DNA of 64,000 bases from Arthrobacter sp. H16F315 (GCF_024124825.1 NZ_JAMXSS010000002.1:1674001-1738000), one strand, 5' to 3'; positions 1-10,025 are shown, numbered from the stretch's first letter. Made by a program: numbers and translations. Notes: generated by a model from the letters alone, not told the origin.

Positions 1-375
1 CGGAGCGATGCCGGCCGCGAGCAGCTGGTCAATCAGCCGGTCGTAAAAGTCCAGCCCCTCGGTGTTGAACGGCCCGGACCCCTCCGGCTGGATGCGGGGC
101 CAGGAGAGCGAGAAGCGGTAGGAGTCGACGCCGAGGGTGCGCATCAGCTCGACGTCTTCGGGAGTGCGGTTGTAGTGGTCGCAGGCGACGGCGGGGGAGT
201 GGCCGTCCCGGATGCTGCCGGGTTTCTGAACGAAGGCGTCCCAGCCGGAGGGGCCGCGGCCGCCGGCGTCCAGCGAACCTTCGATCTGGAAGGCGGCCGA
301 GGCAACGCCCAACAGGAAATCCGGGCTCAAGCGGTCGGCAAGAGCCTGCAGCGCCACAGCATCCTGCACGGTCAT
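1..375 (-). CDS. Beta-glucosidase, GH1 family (5' part only)
   Basis: This is the N-terminal part of a family 1 glycoside hydrolase, which hydrolyses beta-glucosides in the cytoplasm; the gene runs off the left edge. The start of the TIM barrel is visible: FLLGVASAAFQIEG, then CDHYNR, then RFSLSWPRI followed by GLDFYDRLIDQLL, all in GH1 order. I chose the ATG at 375 because it puts the first barrel motif about 20 residues in, as is usual, and because a candidate promoter places transcription at this ATG. The frame stays open upstream to an ATG at 519, but that would add about 48 low-complexity residues with no ribosome binding site. The catalytic glutamates lie outside the window. Substrate is not deducible. 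Confidence 0.85.
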   Translation of the reverse strand, partial: MTVQDAVALQALADRLSPDFLLGVASAAFQIEGSLDAGGRGPSGWDAFVQKPGSIRDGHSPAVACDHYNRTPEDVELMRTLGVDSYRFSLSWPRIQPEGSGPFNTEGLDFYDRLIDQLLAAGIAP

Positions 376-826
376 CTGCCCATCATCCCCACGCTGCCGG
401 CTGAAGGCAATGAGTGTCCATCCGTTCCGCCGTCGGCCGGGCTGGAAGACTGCCGCCGGCGCGGTGCCCGGACCGCCCGCTGCGGCTGCCGATTCGCTTC
501 TGCCCATAAATTCCGGCATACTAGATGAGTTGTTCAAGCGCTCTTTCGCGTCCCGATCCGGATAATGCCGGGTGTCAGGGTCCAAGTAGGAGACCAAACA
601 TAACCCACTCCCCATGGAACTGCGGATGTGTATGCGTGAAAAGCGCGACACGCCCGACCGCGGGGGTCGGTTACGCCGGCAGGTTGAGGAACCCGGATTT
701 GTCCGGATTCAGCTTGTGCGGCGGGTGGTAGTTACGACTTCAATTGCCTCGGCAGCCACATGCAACACGCAAGTAAACAGAGCAGCCCTCACTGGAGCAG
801 CACTAACTGAAAGAGAGTCAGGCGAC
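376..826. other. Intergenic region between GH1 gene and rpsJ
   Basis: I see no convincing gene in these 451 bases. They should hold the promoter and leader of the S10 operon on the plus strand, but no clear -35/-10 pair stands out. A small hairpin, CCGACC (654-659) with GGTCGG (665-670), lies in the presumed leader. An AGCGCT core at 537-542 resembles the centre of LacI-family operators and could control the GH1 gene, but its flanks are not symmetric, so this is weak. Confidence 0.5.
382..410 (-). promoter_or_regulatory. Candidate promoter of the GH1 gene (leaderless)
   Basis: On the minus strand a TTGCCT (405-410) is followed after 17 bp by GATGAT (382-387), which lies 6 nt before the ATG at 375. 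Each hexamer matches consensus at 4 of 6 positions. The spacing would put the first transcribed base at or next to the start codon, as at several other genes here. Confidence 0.35.
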
Positions 827-1135
827 ATGGCGGGACAAAAAATCCGCATCCGGCTGAAGTCATACGACCACGAGGTCATTGACGTTTCAGCACGGAAGAT
901 CGTTGAGACGGTCACGCGCGCAGGCGCCACGGTAGTAGGCCCTGTGCCGCTGCCGACGGAGAAGAACATCTACTGCGTCATCCGCTCTCCGCACAAGTAC
1001 AAGGACAGCCGTGAGCACTTCGAAATGCGTACTCACAAGCGTCTGATCGACATCATCGACCCCACGCCCAAGGCTGTTGATTCGCTTATGCGTCTCGACC
1101 TGCCGGCCGACGTGAACATCGAAATCAAGCTCTAG
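827..1135 (+). CDS. rpsJ: 30S ribosomal protein S10
   Basis: The product has 102 residues, beginning [19 protein letters not shown] and ending VNIEIKL, and matches S10 along its whole length. S10 sits in the head of the 30S subunit and, as NusE, also takes part in transcription antitermination. The start is the ATG after a GAGAGTCAGGCGAC stretch; an upstream in-frame extension is rejected because S10 is normally about 102 residues and begins at this point. It is the first gene of the S10 cluster, 17 nt before rplC. Confidence 0.97.
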   Translation: MAGQKIRIRLKSYDHEVIDVSARKIVETVTRAGATVVGPVPLPTEKNIYCVIRSPHKYKDSREHFEMRTHKRLIDIIDPTPKAVDSLMRLDLPADVNIEIKL

Positions 1136-1152
1136 GGAGGTGCTGAGAGACT

Positions 1153-1803
1153 ATGACCGCAACCCGTAACGTAAAGGGCCTGCTGGGCACGAAGCTCGGC
1201 ATGACCCAGGTCTGGGACGAGAACAACAAGCTCATCCCCGTCACTGTGGTCCAGGCTGACTCCAACGTCATCACGCAGCTGCGCAATGCAGACACTGATG
1301 GCTATGTCGCCGTTCAGATCGGCTACGGCCAGATCGATCCCCGCAAGGTCACCAAGCCGCTGGCTGGTCACTTTGAAAAGGCAGGCGTCACGCCTCGCCG
1401 CCACGTCGTCGAACTGCGCACTGCAGATGCTGACTCTTACGAGCTGGGCCAGGAGCTCTCCGTAGAGCTCTTCGAAGCCGGCCAGAAGATCGACGTCGTT
1501 GGCACCACCAAGGGTAAGGGCTTCGCCGGTGTAATGAAGCGTCACGGCTTCCACGGCGTTGGAGCTTCCCACGGTGCACACAAGAACCACCGTAAGCCCG
1601 GTTCCATCGGTGGCGCATCCACCCCGAGCCGCGTCTTCAAGGGCATGAAAATGGCCGGCCGCATGGGCGCCGTTCGTCACACCACGCTGAACCTCACGGT
1701 CCACGCGGTTGACGTCGAGAAGTCGCTGCTCCTGATCAAGGGCGCCGTCCCCGGCGCCCGCGGCCAGGTCGTACTCGTACGCACCGCCGTGAAGGGAGCC
1801 TAG
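1153..1803 (+). CDS. rplC: 50S ribosomal protein L3
   Basis: The product has 216 residues. It has the L3 start [16 protein letters not shown], the central loop that reaches towards the peptidyl transferase centre ([14 protein letters not shown], then [14 protein letters not shown]) and the C-terminal strand. L3 binds the 3' domain of 23S rRNA early in 50S assembly. The ATG is preceded by AGGGAGGTGCTGAGAGACT, a good ribosome binding site. It lies 4 nt before rplD. Confidence 0.97.
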   Translation: MTATRNVKGLLGTKLGMTQVWDENNKLIPVTVVQADSNVITQLRNADTDGYVAVQIGYGQIDPRKVTKPLAGHFEKAGVTPRRHVVELRTADADSYELGQELSVELFEAGQKIDVVGTTKGKGFAGVMKRHGFHGVGASHGAHKNHRKPGSIGGASTPSRVFKGMKMAGRMGAVRHTTLNLTVHAVDVEKSLLLIKGAVPGARGQVVLVRTAVKGA

Positions 1804-1807
1804 TTCA

Positions 1808-2431
1808 ATGACTAGCACTGTCAAGGTTGACCTGCCTGCAGAGATCTTCGACGTACAGACCAACGTGCCGTTGCTGCACCAGGTCGTCGTTGCCCAGCTC
1901 GCTGCTGCTCGCCAGGGTACCCACAAGACCAAGACCCGCGCCGAGGTTTCCGGTGCAGGTCGCAAGCCGTTCAAGCAGAAGGGCACCGGCCGCGCCCGTC
2001 AGGGTTCAATCCGTGCTCCTCACATGACCGGTGGTGGCGTTGTCCACGGCCCCACGCCGCGTGACTACAGCCAGCGCACCCCCAAGAAGATGATTGCTGC
2101 TGCACTGCGCGGCGCTCTCTCTGACCGCGCCCGTAACGGCCGCATCCACGTTGTCGCTGAACTGGTAGCCGGCACCAAGCCGTCCTCCAGCGCAGCACTG
2201 GCAACCCTGCGAGGTGTCTCCGAGCGTAAGAACCTGCTCGTTGTCATCGAGCGCGCCAACGACGTTGCTGCACTCTCCGTGCGTAACCTCACGGATGTTC
2301 ACGTTCTGTACGCAGACCAGCTGAACACCTACGACGTTCTCGTCTCCGATGACGTTGTCTTCACCAAGGCTGCCTACGAAGCATTCGTTGCTGACCGGGC
2401 AGTGGCAAAGAACCAGGAGGATGCCAAGTGA
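1808..2431 (+). CDS. rplD: 50S ribosomal protein L4
   Basis: This 207-residue protein is L4, an early 50S assembly protein whose extended loop lines the exit tunnel. The loop is visible as [19 protein letters not shown] followed by [11 protein letters not shown]. In E. coli L4 represses the S10 operon; whether it does so here cannot be seen. The stop overlaps the GTG of rplW (GTGA), which suggests translational coupling. Confidence 0.97.
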   Translation: MTSTVKVDLPAEIFDVQTNVPLLHQVVVAQLAAARQGTHKTKTRAEVSGAGRKPFKQKGTGRARQGSIRAPHMTGGGVVHGPTPRDYSQRTPKKMIAAALRGALSDRARNGRIHVVAELVAGTKPSSSAALATLRGVSERKNLLVVIERANDVAALSVRNLTDVHVLYADQLNTYDVLVSDDVVFTKAAYEAFVADRAVAKNQEDAK

Positions 2432-2733
2432 GTGCAGCCACCCTCAAGGATCCGCGCGACGTTGTGCTTGCACCCGTCGTCTCGGAAAAGAGCTACGGCC
2501 TGATCGATGAGGGCAAGTACACCTTCCTGGTGGACCCCCGCTCGAACAAGACCGAGATCAAGCTGGCCGTGGAGAAAATCTTCTCCGTCAAGGTCGACTC
2601 GATCAACACCATCAACCGTGCCGGTAAGCGCAAGCGCACCAAATTCGGATGGGGTACCCGCAAGAACACCAAGCGTGCAATTGTGAGCCTCAAAGAAGGC
2701 ACTATCGACATCTTCGGCGGTCCGCTCTCGTAG
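2428..2733 (+). CDS. rplW: 50S ribosomal protein L23
   Basis: The product has 101 residues and matches L23: [18 protein letters not shown] near the N-terminus and [20 protein letters not shown] in the basic loop. L23 sits at the tunnel exit, where trigger factor and the signal recognition particle dock. It starts with GTG inside the stop of rplD (4-nt overlap), with AGGAGG about 8 nt upstream. rplB follows after 29 nt. Confidence 0.96.
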   Translation: MSAATLKDPRDVVLAPVVSEKSYGLIDEGKYTFLVDPRSNKTEIKLAVEKIFSVKVDSINTINRAGKRKRTKFGWGTRKNTKRAIVSLKEGTIDIFGGPLS

Positions 2734-2762
2734 CGGAGACCACTTTAACGAGGAAATAAATT

Positions 2763-3602
2763 ATGGGAATCCGTAAATATAAGCCGACTACCCCGGGCCG
2801 TCGCGGCTCGAGCGTAGCGGACTTCACTGAAATCACGCGGTCGACGCCGGAAAAGTCGTTGGTACGTCCCCTCCCGAAAAAGGGTGGCCGTAACAACACC
2901 GGTAAGATCACGACCCGTCACAAGGGTGGTGGACACAAGCGCCAGTACCGTCTGATCGACTTCCGTCGCCACGACAAAGACGGCGTCAACGCCCGCGTTG
3001 CCGAAATCGAGTACGATCCGAACCGCACGGCTCGCATCGCACTCCTCCACTACGTTGATGGCACCAAGCGTTACATCATCGCCCCGAACAAGCTGTCCCA
3101 GGGTGACACGGTGGAAGCAGGTGCCGATGCTGATATCAAGCCCGGCAACAACCTTCCGCTGCGCAACATCCCGGTAGGTACCGTAATCCACGCAGTTGAA
3201 CTGCGTCCGGGTGGCGGCGCCAAGATGGGCCGCTCTGCCGGCGCATCGATCCAGCTCGTGGCAAAGGAAGGCCGCTTCGCCCAGCTGCGTCTGCCTTCCG
3301 GCGAAATCCGCAACGTTGACGTGCGCTGCCGCGCAACCGTCGGCGAGGTCGGCAACGCCGAGCAGTCGAACATCAACTGGGGTAAGGCCGGCCGTATGCG
3401 CTGGAAGGGCGTTCGCCCGACCGTCCGTGGTGTCGCCATGAACCCGGTTGACCACCCCCATGGTGGTGGCGAGGGTAAGACGTCCGGTGGACGTCACCCC
3501 GTCAACCCGAACGGTAAGCGCGAAGGCCGCACCCGCCGTCCCAACAAAGAGAGCGACAAGCTTATTGTTCGTCGCCGTCGTACTGGCAAGAACAAGCGAT
3601 AG
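2763..3602 (+). CDS. rplB: 50S ribosomal protein L2
   Basis: The product has 279 residues and is L2, needed for subunit association and peptidyl transferase function. The N-terminal [17 protein letters not shown], the RNA-binding middle and the C-terminal [17 protein letters not shown] are all present; the last holds the conserved histidine region that approaches the catalytic centre. An ACGAGGAAATAAATT stretch precedes the ATG. Length is typical. Confidence 0.98.
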   Translation: MGIRKYKPTTPGRRGSSVADFTEITRSTPEKSLVRPLPKKGGRNNTGKITTRHKGGGHKRQYRLIDFRRHDKDGVNARVAEIEYDPNRTARIALLHYVDGTKRYIIAPNKLSQGDTVEAGADADIKPGNNLPLRNIPVGTVIHAVELRPGGGAKMGRSAGASIQLVAKEGRFAQLRLPSGEIRNVDVRCRATVGEVGNAEQSNINWGKAGRMRWKGVRPTVRGVAMNPVDHPHGGGEGKTSGGRHPVNPNGKREGRTRRPNKESDKLIVRRRRTGKNKR

Positions 3603-3614
3603 GAGCCTGGACAC

Positions 3615-3896
3615 ATGCCACGCAGCCTGAAAAAAGGTCCTTTCGTTGACCAGCACCTCTTTGTAAAGGTAGCCAGGGAAAACGAAAAGGGCACCAAGAA
3701 CGTCATCAAGACCTGGTCCCGCCGTTCGATGATCGTCCCCGACATGCTCGGTCACACGATCGCCGTACATGACGGACGCAAGCACATCCCCGTGTTTGTC
3801 ACTGAGTCGATGGTCGGGCACAAGCTCGGCGAATTCGCTCCCACGCGGACATTCCGCGGCCATGTCAAGGACGACCGTAAGGGCAAGCGCCGCTAG
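3615..3896 (+). CDS. rpsS: 30S ribosomal protein S19
   Basis: The product has 93 residues: [15 protein letters not shown] at the start, [19 protein letters not shown] in the middle and [14 protein letters not shown] near the end, all typical of S19. It forms a pair with S13 in the 30S head and helps hold the A-site tRNA. It follows rplB after 12 nt with TAGGAGCCTGGACAC in front of the ATG. Confidence 0.97.
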   Translation: MPRSLKKGPFVDQHLFVKVARENEKGTKNVIKTWSRRSMIVPDMLGHTIAVHDGRKHIPVFVTESMVGHKLGEFAPTRTFRGHVKDDRKGKRR

Positions 3897-3934
3897 GCGC
3901 CTGCACTTACGTCAAAGACGAGAGAAGGAAAGCA

Positions 3935-4300
3935 ATGGAAGCCAAGGCAATTGCGCGTCACATCCGCGTAACGCCTATGAAGGCCCGGCGCGTCGTCAAC
4001 CTTGTTCGTGGTAAGCAAGCGAATGAGGCTCTGGCAATTCTGAAGTTTGCCCCGCAGGCAGCTTCGGAGCCGGTATTCAAGGTAGTTCAGTCGGCAATCT
4101 CCAACGCCCGGGTCCTCGCGGACCGCGACGGCGTGGCGTTTGACGAGGGTGACCTCATCATCAGCGAAATGTATGTTGATGAAGGCCCGACCATGAAGCG
4201 GTTTCAGCCGCGAGCCCAGGGTCGTGCATTTCAGATTAAGAAGCGCACGAGCCACATCACCGTGGTAGTCGCTACCCCGGAGAAAGAGGAGGCTCGCTAA
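3935..4300 (+). CDS. rplV: 50S ribosomal protein L22
   Basis: The product has 121 residues. [20 protein letters not shown] at the start and the beta-hairpin region [19 protein letters not shown], which reaches into the exit tunnel and is the usual place for macrolide resistance changes, identify L22. The start is the ATG after AGAGAAGGAAAGCA. The stop codon directly abuts the GTG of rpsC. Confidence 0.97.
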   Translation: MEAKAIARHIRVTPMKARRVVNLVRGKQANEALAILKFAPQAASEPVFKVVQSAISNARVLADRDGVAFDEGDLIISEMYVDEGPTMKRFQPRAQGRAFQIKKRTSHITVVVATPEKEEAR

Positions 4301-5146
4301 GTGGGACAGAAAGTTAACCCGCACGGGTTCCGACTCGGCATCACCACCGATCACGTATCGCACTGGTTTGCTGACAGCACCAAGCCCGGCCAGCGGTACA
4401 AGGACTTCGTTCGCGAAGACATCCGGATCCGCCAGCTTATGTCCACGGGCATGGAGCGCGCCGGTATCGCCAAGGTTGAAATCGAGCGCACCCGCGACCG
4501 TGTCCGTGTGGATATCCACACTGCACGTCCGGGCATCGTTATCGGCCGCCGCGGTGCAGAAGCAGACCGCATCCGCGGCGAGCTCGAAAAGCTCACCGGC
4601 AAGCAGGTTCAGCTGAACATCCTCGAGGTCAAGAACCCCGAGATGGAAGCCCAGCTTGTTGCCCAGGGCGTTGCTGAGCAGCTGACTTCCCGCGTGGCTT
4701 TCCGCCGTGCGATGAAGAAGGCCATGCAGTCCGCACAGCGTGCCGGTGCCAAGGGCATCCGGATCGCTTGCTCGGGTCGACTGGGCGGCGCAGAAATGTC
4801 CCGCTCGGAGTTCTACCGCGAAGGCCGGGTGCCCCTGCACACCCTCCGCGCGAACATCGACTACGGCTTCTACGAGGCCAAGACCACCTTCGGCCGTATC
4901 GGCGTGAAGGTCTGGATCTACAAGGGTGACGTCACCGCCAAGGAACTGGCTCAGCAGGCTGCTGCTGCTCCGTCCCGCGGCCGTGGTGCCAGCGATCGTC
5001 CGGGCCGCCCGGGTGGCGCTGACCGTGGTGACCGCCGTCGTCGTAACGATCGCCCGGCTGAGGCTGCACCCGCTGCTGCCGAAGCTCCGGCTGTTGAAGC
5101 CGGAGCCGCAGGCACGGCGCAGTCAGTAGAAGGAGGACAGGCTTAA
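4301..5146 (+). CDS. rpsC: 30S ribosomal protein S3
   Basis: S3 forms part of the mRNA entry channel. The N-terminal [14 protein letters not shown], the type II KH domain with its [11 protein letters not shown] loop and the conserved C-terminal domain ([19 protein letters not shown]) are all present. At 281 residues it is longer than the E. coli protein because of a tail from about residue 225 that is first rich in Arg and Gly and then in Ala, Glu and Pro. Such tails are common in actinobacteria. Start is GTG immediately after rplV, with AGAGGAGG 8 nt upstream. Confidence 0.97.
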   Translation: MGQKVNPHGFRLGITTDHVSHWFADSTKPGQRYKDFVREDIRIRQLMSTGMERAGIAKVEIERTRDRVRVDIHTARPGIVIGRRGAEADRIRGELEKLTGKQVQLNILEVKNPEMEAQLVAQGVAEQLTSRVAFRRAMKKAMQSAQRAGAKGIRIACSGRLGGAEMSRSEFYREGRVPLHTLRANIDYGFYEAKTTFGRIGVKVWIYKGDVTAKELAQQAAAAPSRGRGASDRPGRPGGADRGDRRRRNDRPAEAAPAAAEAPAVEAGAAGTAQSVEGGQA

Positions 5147-5563
5147 ATGCTTATCCCACGTCGAGTCAAGCACCGTAAGCAGCACCACCCGGGTCGTTCC
5201 GGCGCTGCAACGGGCGGCACGAAGGTCTCTTTCGGTGAGTGGGGTATCCAGGCTCTGAGCCCGGCATACGTCACCAACCGTCAGATCGAGTCTGCCCGTA
5301 TCGCGATGACCCGCCACATCAAGCGTGGCGGCAAGGTCTGGATCAACATCTACCCGGACCGTCCGCTGACGAAGAAGCCGGCCGAAACCCGTATGGGTTC
5401 CGGTAAGGGTTCTCCGGAATGGTGGGTCTCAAACGTCAAGCCGGGCCGGGTTCTCTTTGAGATCTCCGGAGTCGATGAAGAAACGGCCCGCGAGGCACTG
5501 CGCCTGGCGATCCACAAACTCCCGTTGAAGGCACGCATTCTGCGTCGCGAAGGTGGTGAATAG
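5147..5563 (+). CDS. rplP: 50S ribosomal protein L16
   Basis: The 138-residue product is L16, near the A-site tRNA elbow on the 50S subunit. [23 protein letters not shown] and [20 protein letters not shown] are the family's most conserved stretches. The ATG directly follows the rpsC stop; AGAAGGAGGACAGG precedes it. Length is normal. Confidence 0.98.
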   Translation: MLIPRRVKHRKQHHPGRSGAATGGTKVSFGEWGIQALSPAYVTNRQIESARIAMTRHIKRGGKVWINIYPDRPLTKKPAETRMGSGKGSPEWWVSNVKPGRVLFEISGVDEETAREALRLAIHKLPLKARILRREGGE

Positions 5564-5565
5564 AA

Positions 5566-5895
5566 ATGTCAGTAGGATCCAAAGAACTTGCATCCGCACA
5601 GCTGGACGGTTTCGACAACGAGCGACTCGTTGAGGAACTCCGTAAGGCCAAGGAAGAGCTGTTCAACCTGCGTTTCCAGTCCGCCACCGGTCAGCTGGAG
5701 AACCACGGTCGGCTGCGCGCGGTAAAGAAGGACATCGCCCGCATCTACACCGTTCTCCGTGAGCGCGAGCTGGGCATTCGTGCCGAGGTTGCCGCACCGG
5801 TTGTGGAAGCCAAGGAAGAAAAGAAGTCCAAGAAAGCTGCAACCAAGAAGGCCGACAAGGCTGAAACGGTTGAGACTGAGGAGGACACCAAGTGA
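5566..5895 (+). CDS. rpmC: 50S ribosomal protein L29, C-terminally extended
   Basis: The first 75 or so residues are L29: [20 protein letters not shown] followed by [22 protein letters not shown]29 lies next to L23 at the tunnel exit. The protein has 109 residues, against about 65-80 normally, because of a Lys/Glu/Ala-rich tail. It starts 2 nt after rplP and its stop overlaps the GTG of rpsQ. Confidence 0.95.
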   Translation: MSVGSKELASAQLDGFDNERLVEELRKAKEELFNLRFQSATGQLENHGRLRAVKKDIARIYTVLRERELGIRAEVAAPVVEAKEEKKSKKAATKKADKAETVETEEDTK

Positions 5896-6200
5896 GTGAA
5901 AAGGACGAGAACGTGACGGAAACTGTTTCCGGCGCAGCTACGGCTGACGAGCGCGGTGACCGTAAGACGAAGCGCGGCTACGTGGTCTCGGACAAGATGG
6001 AAAAGACCATCGTTGTCCAGGTCGAGGACCGTGTGAAGCACGCCCTCTATGGCAAGGTCCTTCGCCGCAACACGAAGATCAAGGCTCACGACGAAGAGAA
6101 CAGCGCCGGCATCGGCGACCTCGTTCTCCTCGCCGAGACCCGCCCGCTCTCCGCTACCAAGCGGTGGCGTCTGGTGGAGATCCTCGAGAAGGCCAAGTAA
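5892..6200 (+). CDS. rpsQ: 30S ribosomal protein S17
   Basis: The product has 102 residues with an N-terminal acidic lead of about 20 residues, then [20 protein letters not shown] and the OB-fold of S17, a primary 16S rRNA binding protein. It starts with GTG in a GTGA overlap with rpmC. It is the last gene of the S10 cluster; a strong terminator follows 24 nt later. Confidence 0.95.
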   Translation: MSEKDENVTETVSGAATADERGDRKTKRGYVVSDKMEKTIVVQVEDRVKHALYGKVLRRNTKIKAHDEENSAGIGDLVLLAETRPLSATKRWRLVEILEKAK

Positions 6201-6566
6201 CACCTGCAGCCTCGCTGTGAGTCGAGAAACCCCCGTTCCCTTCTGGGCGCGGGGGTTTCTCCGTTTCCCGCCGGCGTCGCTGCCGTGATATGGGGATACG
6301 CCCGAAACGTGCTAAGATTTTGAGTTTGTATGGCGCCCTCTGTGCGCTGTCATCAACCTCGTAAACAAGCGTGCCACGGCATAGTGCCCCCTTCTGCCCC
6401 GACCCGTCGGGATTCATTAGGGAAGCAAATGTTTTTGGCACGGGAGTTTAGGCCTGGTCTGGCAAAATCCAGGCAGGTCAAGAGACACCCCGATCAACCG
6501 TTCCGCAAGGCTCATTCCGTAGGAAGACTTTCGGTCTGAGAACCCGCGCGACGCAAGGAGTAAATA
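6201..6566 (+). other. Intergenic region with promoter and leader of the spc cluster
   Basis: No gene is visible in these 366 bases. After the rpsQ terminator a TAAGAT at 6313-6318 is a plausible -10 for the rplN transcript, though no good -35 lies 17 bp before it. A hairpin GCCTGG (6452-6457) / CCAGGC (6469-6474) lies in the presumed long leader, and GCAAGGAGTAAATA just before the GTG is the rplN ribosome binding site. A leader of this length could carry autoregulatory structure, which is inference. Confidence 0.45.
6224..6261 (+). terminator. Rho-independent terminator after rpsQ
   Basis: GAGAAACCCCCG (6224-6235) pairs perfectly with CGGGGGTTTCTC (6250-6261) around a 14-nt loop. The descending arm includes a short T run. 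It closes the S10 cluster and separates it from the spc cluster. Confidence 0.8.
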
Positions 6567-6935
6567 GTGATTCAGCAGGAGTCGCGACTCAAGGTCGCCG
6601 ACAACACGGGTGCTAAGGAAATCCTTACCATTCGCGTTCTCGGTGGATCTGGCCGTCGCTACGCAGGCATTGGCGACGTAATCGTCGCTACCGTCAAGGA
6701 CGCAATTCCGGGCGGCAACGTAAAGAAGGGCGACGTCGTCAAGGCTGTCATCGTCCGTACCAAGAAGGAACGCCGCCGTGCGGATGGTTCCTATATCAAG
6801 TTTGACGAGAACGCAGCTGTGATCCTGAAGGCTGACGGTGACCCCCGCGGTACCCGCATCTTCGGACCGGTTGGTCGTGAACTTCGCGATAAGAAGTTCA
6901 TGAAGATCGTTTCTCTGGCTCCGGAGGTGCTTTAG
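6567..6935 (+). CDS. rplN: 50S ribosomal protein L14
   Basis: The 122-residue product begins [20 protein letters not shown] and has the conserved [20 protein letters not shown] segment (here [17 protein letters not shown]), typical of L14, which contacts 16S rRNA in an intersubunit bridge. The start codon is GTG, preceded by GCAAGGAGTAAATA. It opens the spc cluster, 3 nt before rplX. Confidence 0.97.
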   Translation: MIQQESRLKVADNTGAKEILTIRVLGGSGRRYAGIGDVIVATVKDAIPGGNVKKGDVVKAVIVRTKKERRRADGSYIKFDENAAVILKADGDPRGTRIFGPVGRELRDKKFMKIVSLAPEVL

Positions 6936-6938
6936 TCC

Positions 6939-7298
6939 ATGGCTAAGATCAAAAAGGGCGACCTGGTTCAGGTCATCACCGGCGCCAAGGCTGAGCGCGG
7001 CGGTGACAAGGGCAAGCAGGGCAAGGTTCTGCGCGTATACCCCGAGTCCAACCGCGTGTTGGTCGAAGGTATCAACCGCGTAACCAAGCACACCAAGGTC
7101 GGTCAGTCGCAGCGCGGCACCAAGACCGGTGGCATCGAAGTCGTCGAGGCTACGATCCACATCTCCAACGTGGCACTGGTTGACCCGTCCACCAAAAAGC
7201 CCACCCGCGTCGGTTTCCGCACCGAGACCGTTGAGCGCGATGGCGTGAAGCGCGAAGTGCGTGTCCGCGTGGCCAAGAGCTCAGGGAAGGACATCTAA
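6939..7298 (+). CDS. rplX: 50S ribosomal protein L24
   Basis: The product has 119 residues. The KOW motif is plain near the N-terminus ([21 protein letters not shown] then KQGKVLRV), followed by [11 protein letters not shown]24 starts 50S assembly and sits at the tunnel exit. The last base of its stop TAA is the first base of the rplE ATG (TAATG), so the two genes are probably coupled. Confidence 0.96.
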   Translation: MAKIKKGDLVQVITGAKAERGGDKGKQGKVLRVYPESNRVLVEGINRVTKHTKVGQSQRGTKTGGIEVVEATIHISNVALVDPSTKKPTRVGFRTETVERDGVKREVRVRVAKSSGKDI

Positions 7299-7879
7299 TG
7301 ACTGAGACTCTCGAGACTCCGGCAAGCAAGATCGTTCCTCGTCTGAAGACCAAGTACGCGGATTCCATCAAGAGCACGCTCGTTGAGGAATTCAAGTACG
7401 AGAACGTCAACCAGGTTCCCCGTCTGGTGAAGGTCGTTGTGAACATGGGTGTTGGAGATGCCGCCAAGGACTCCAAGCTGATCGACGGCGCTGTCCGCGA
7501 TCTGACCCTGATCACCGGCCAGAAGCCGCAGGTAACCAAAGCCCGCAAGTCGATCGCACAGTTCAAGCTGCGCGAAGGCATGCCGATCGGTGCACACGCA
7601 ACTCTGCGTGGAGACCGTATGTGGGAATTCCTGGACCGTCTGGTCACGCTGGCTCTGCCGCGTATCCGCGACTTCCGGGGCCTCAGCGGCAAGCAGTTCG
7701 ACGGCAACGGCAACTACACCTTCGGTCTGACCGAGCAGGTTATGTTCCACGAGATCGACCAGGATTCCATCGACCGCGTTCGCGGCATGGACATCACCGT
7801 CGTGACCACTGCCAAGACCGACAACGAAGGCCGCTCGCTGCTCAAGGCGCTTGGCTTCCCGTTCAAGACCGAAGATTAA
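7298..7879 (+). CDS. rplE: 50S ribosomal protein L5
   Basis: The 193-residue product is L5, part of the 5S RNP and the B1b bridge. [35 protein letters not shown] and the C-terminal [17 protein letters not shown] are diagnostic. In many bacteria the S14 gene rpsN follows rplE; here there is a 93-nt gap and then rpsH. Confidence 0.97.
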   Translation: MTETLETPASKIVPRLKTKYADSIKSTLVEEFKYENVNQVPRLVKVVVNMGVGDAAKDSKLIDGAVRDLTLITGQKPQVTKARKSIAQFKLREGMPIGAHATLRGDRMWEFLDRLVTLALPRIRDFRGLSGKQFDGNGNYTFGLTEQVMFHEIDQDSIDRVRGMDITVVTTAKTDNEGRSLLKALGFPFKTED

Positions 7880-7904
7880 TCTAGCTACGTAAAGGTCCGT
7901 CCGC

Positions 7905-7929
7905 GCTGGTCCCGAACTTGTTCGGCAGC
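7905..7929 (+). other. Hairpin between rplE and rpsH
   Basis: GCTG-n3-CCGAAC (7905-7917) pairs with GTTCGG-CAGC (7920-7929) around a 2-nt centre with a 3-nt bulge. It lies where rpsN would usually be and just upstream of rpsH. In E. coli S8 represses the spc operon by binding near rplE; a similar role here is only a guess. Confidence 0.35.
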
Positions 7930-7972
7930 CCAGCACGGTGGAAACCGTTATGAGGAAGGGCAAGAGCCCACC

Positions 7973-8371
7973 ATGACAATGACAGATCCCGTCGCAGACA
8001 TGCTTACGCGTCTGCGCAACGCAAACTCGGCATACCACGAATCCGTGTCTATGCCGTACAGCAAGCTCAAGGCACGCGTTGCCGACATCCTGAAGGCCGA
8101 AGGTTACATCGCCTCCTGGAAAGAAGAAGACGCGGAGGTTGGCAAGAAGCTGACCCTCGAGCTCAAGTTCGGTCCGAACCGCGAGCGTTCAATCGCTGGC
8201 GTTCGTCGTATTTCCAAGCCGGGACTGCGCGTTTACGCAAAGTCCACCAACCTGCCGCACGTGCTCGGTGGCCTGGGTGTCGCAATCCTGTCCACCTCTT
8301 CCGGCCTCTTGACTGACAAGCAGGCCGGCAAGAAGGGCGTGGGCGGCGAAGTCCTCGCTTACGTCTGGTAA
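7973..8371 (+). CDS. rpsH: 30S ribosomal protein S8
   Basis: The product has 132 residues: [21 protein letters not shown] at the start and [11 protein letters not shown] at the end, as expected for S8, a primary binder of helix 21 of 16S rRNA. The ATG follows GAGGAAGGGCAAGAGCCCACC. The conserved [20 protein letters not shown] segment carries the RNA-binding loop. Confidence 0.97.
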   Translation: MTMTDPVADMLTRLRNANSAYHESVSMPYSKLKARVADILKAEGYIASWKEEDAEVGKKLTLELKFGPNRERSIAGVRRISKPGLRVYAKSTNLPHVLGGLGVAILSTSSGLLTDKQAGKKGVGGEVLAYVW

Positions 8372-8389
8372 CGGGAAAGGAAGAGAATA

Positions 8390-8926
8390 ATGTCACGTAT
8401 TGGACGTCTCCCCATCACCGTTCCTGCCGGCGTTGAGGTCAAGGTTGACGGCTCTGTCGTCAGCGTCAAGGGTTCCAAAGGCGAGCTGAGCCACACTGTG
8501 GCCAGCCCGATCGAGGTTTCCCTGGAAGATGGCACCCTGACCGTCGCCCGCCCGAACGATGAGCGCGCCTCACGTTCGCTGCACGGCCTGACCCGCACCC
8601 TGATCGCCAACATGATCCAGGGTGTCACCGCAGGCTACGAGAAGAAGCTTGAAATTGTCGGTACCGGTTACCGCGTTCAGGCAAAGGGAACTGACCTGGA
8701 GTTCGCTCTGGGCTACAGCCACCCGGTTAACATCACGGCACCGAACGGCATCACCTTTGCAGTAGAGACCCCGACCAAGCTCTCTGTTTCAGGTATCTCC
8801 AAGCAGCAGGTCGGCGAGGTTGCTGCCAACATTCGCAAGCTGCGGAAGCCGGACCCCTACAAGGGCAAGGGCATCCGCTACGCAGGCGAAGTCATCCGCC
8901 GCAAGGTCGGAAAGGCTGGTAAGTAA
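8390..8926 (+). CDS. rplF: 50S ribosomal protein L6
   Basis: The product has 178 residues with the two homologous L6 domains; [16 protein letters not shown] opens the first and [21 protein letters not shown], the C-terminal signature, closes the second. L6 binds near the sarcin-ricin loop. It has GGGAAAGGAAGAGAATA before the ATG and lies 2 nt before rplR. Confidence 0.97.
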   Translation: MSRIGRLPITVPAGVEVKVDGSVVSVKGSKGELSHTVASPIEVSLEDGTLTVARPNDERASRSLHGLTRTLIANMIQGVTAGYEKKLEIVGTGYRVQAKGTDLEFALGYSHPVNITAPNGITFAVETPTKLSVSGISKQQVGEVAANIRKLRKPDPYKGKGIRYAGEVIRRKVGKAGK

Positions 8927-8928
8927 CC

Positions 8929-9312
8929 ATGGCGATCGCAATTAACAAGAAGCGTACGAACAAGAGCAAGTCTGCCCAGCGCAGCCGTCGCCAGCTTCGT
9001 ATCCGCAAGCGCATTTCCGGAACGGCTGTACGTCCTCGTCTGGTCGTGAACCGTTCCGCACGCCACGTATTCGTCCAGGTTGTTGATGACAGCAAGGGCC
9101 TGACCGTAGCGAGCGCCTCCACTTTGGAAGCCGACCTTCGTGCATTCGACGGTGACAAGACTGCCAAGGCCAAGCGCGTTGGCGAGCTCGTCGCCGAGCG
9201 TGCCAAGGCTGCCGGTATCGAAGCAGTTGTCTTCGACCGCGGTGGTAACAAGTACCACGGCCGGATCGCCGCCGTCGCTGACGGCGCACGTGAAGGTGGG
9301 CTGGCACTGTGA
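8929..9312 (+). CDS. rplR: 50S ribosomal protein L18
   Basis: The 127-residue product has the basic N-terminus ([21 protein letters not shown]), the central [18 protein letters not shown] core and the [20 protein letters not shown] segment of L18, which binds 5S rRNA. The stop overlaps the GTG of rpsE by 4 nt. Confidence 0.96.
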   Translation: MAIAINKKRTNKSKSAQRSRRQLRIRKRISGTAVRPRLVVNRSARHVFVQVVDDSKGLTVASASTLEADLRAFDGDKTAKAKRVGELVAERAKAAGIEAVVFDRGGNKYHGRIAAVADGAREGGLAL

Positions 9313-10022
9313 CCGAAAATAACGAAAAGGACATTCAGGTGACTGAAGCTGTAGCTGCTCCGGCAACTGAGACCGCTGCGCCTGCTGCTGCCGCTGACGG
9401 CGCCCGTGGTGGCGCTCGTCGTGGCGAGCGTGGCGACCGCGGCCAGGGCCGTGGCGACCGTGGTGGCCGTGGTGGCCGCGATGGTGGCCGTGAAGCCGAA
9501 AAGAGCCAGTTCGTAGAGCGCGTCGTAACCATCAACCGTGTTTCCAAGGTCGTCAAGGGTGGTCGTCGCTTCAGCTTCACCGCCCTCGTCGTCGTCGGTG
9601 ACGGCAACGGTATGGTCGGCGTTGGCTACGGCAAGGCTAAGGAAGTTCCTGCCGCCATCGCAAAGGGCGTCGAAGAAGCAAAGAAGTCCTTCTTCCGCGT
9701 CCCCCGCATCGGCAGCACCATCCCGCACCGTGTTCAGGGTGAAGCCGCTGCAGGCGTTGTTATGCTGCGTCCGGCTTCCGCCGGTACCGGTGTGATCGCC
9801 GGCGGTCCGGTCCGTGCAGTACTGGAGTGCGTGGGCATCCACGACATCCTCTCCAAGTCGCTCGGATCTTCCAACGCCATCAACATCGTGCACGCGACCG
9901 TTGACGCGCTGAAGCGCCTCGAAGAGCCGGCAGCAGTGGCAGCACGCCGCGGCCTCCCGCTCGACGAGATCGCTCCGCCGGCAATGGTGAAGGCGCTTTT
10001 GAACCAGAAGGCAGGTGTCTGA
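9309..10022 (+). CDS. rpsE: 30S ribosomal protein S5 with Arg/Gly-rich N-terminal extension
   Basis: S5 begins in earnest at about residue 62 ([20 protein letters not shown], then [21 protein letters not shown]), with the dsRBD-like domain followed by the S5 C-terminal domain ([18 protein letters not shown]). The 237 residues include an N-terminal tail of about 60 residues, first Ala-rich, then repeats of R-G-G/R-G-E/R-G-D. The S3 tail has similar composition. S5 shapes the mRNA entry channel and affects fidelity. GTG start, GTGA overlap with rplR. Confidence 0.96.
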   Translation: MTENNEKDIQVTEAVAAPATETAAPAAAADGARGGARRGERGDRGQGRGDRGGRGGRDGGREAEKSQFVERVVTINRVSKVVKGGRRFSFTALVVVGDGNGMVGVGYGKAKEVPAAIAKGVEEAKKSFFRVPRIGSTIPHRVQGEAAAGVVMLRPASAGTGVIAGGPVRAVLECVGIHDILSKSLGSSNAINIVHATVDALKRLEEPAAVAARRGLPLDEIAPPAMVKALLNQKAGV

Positions 10023-10025
10023 GTC

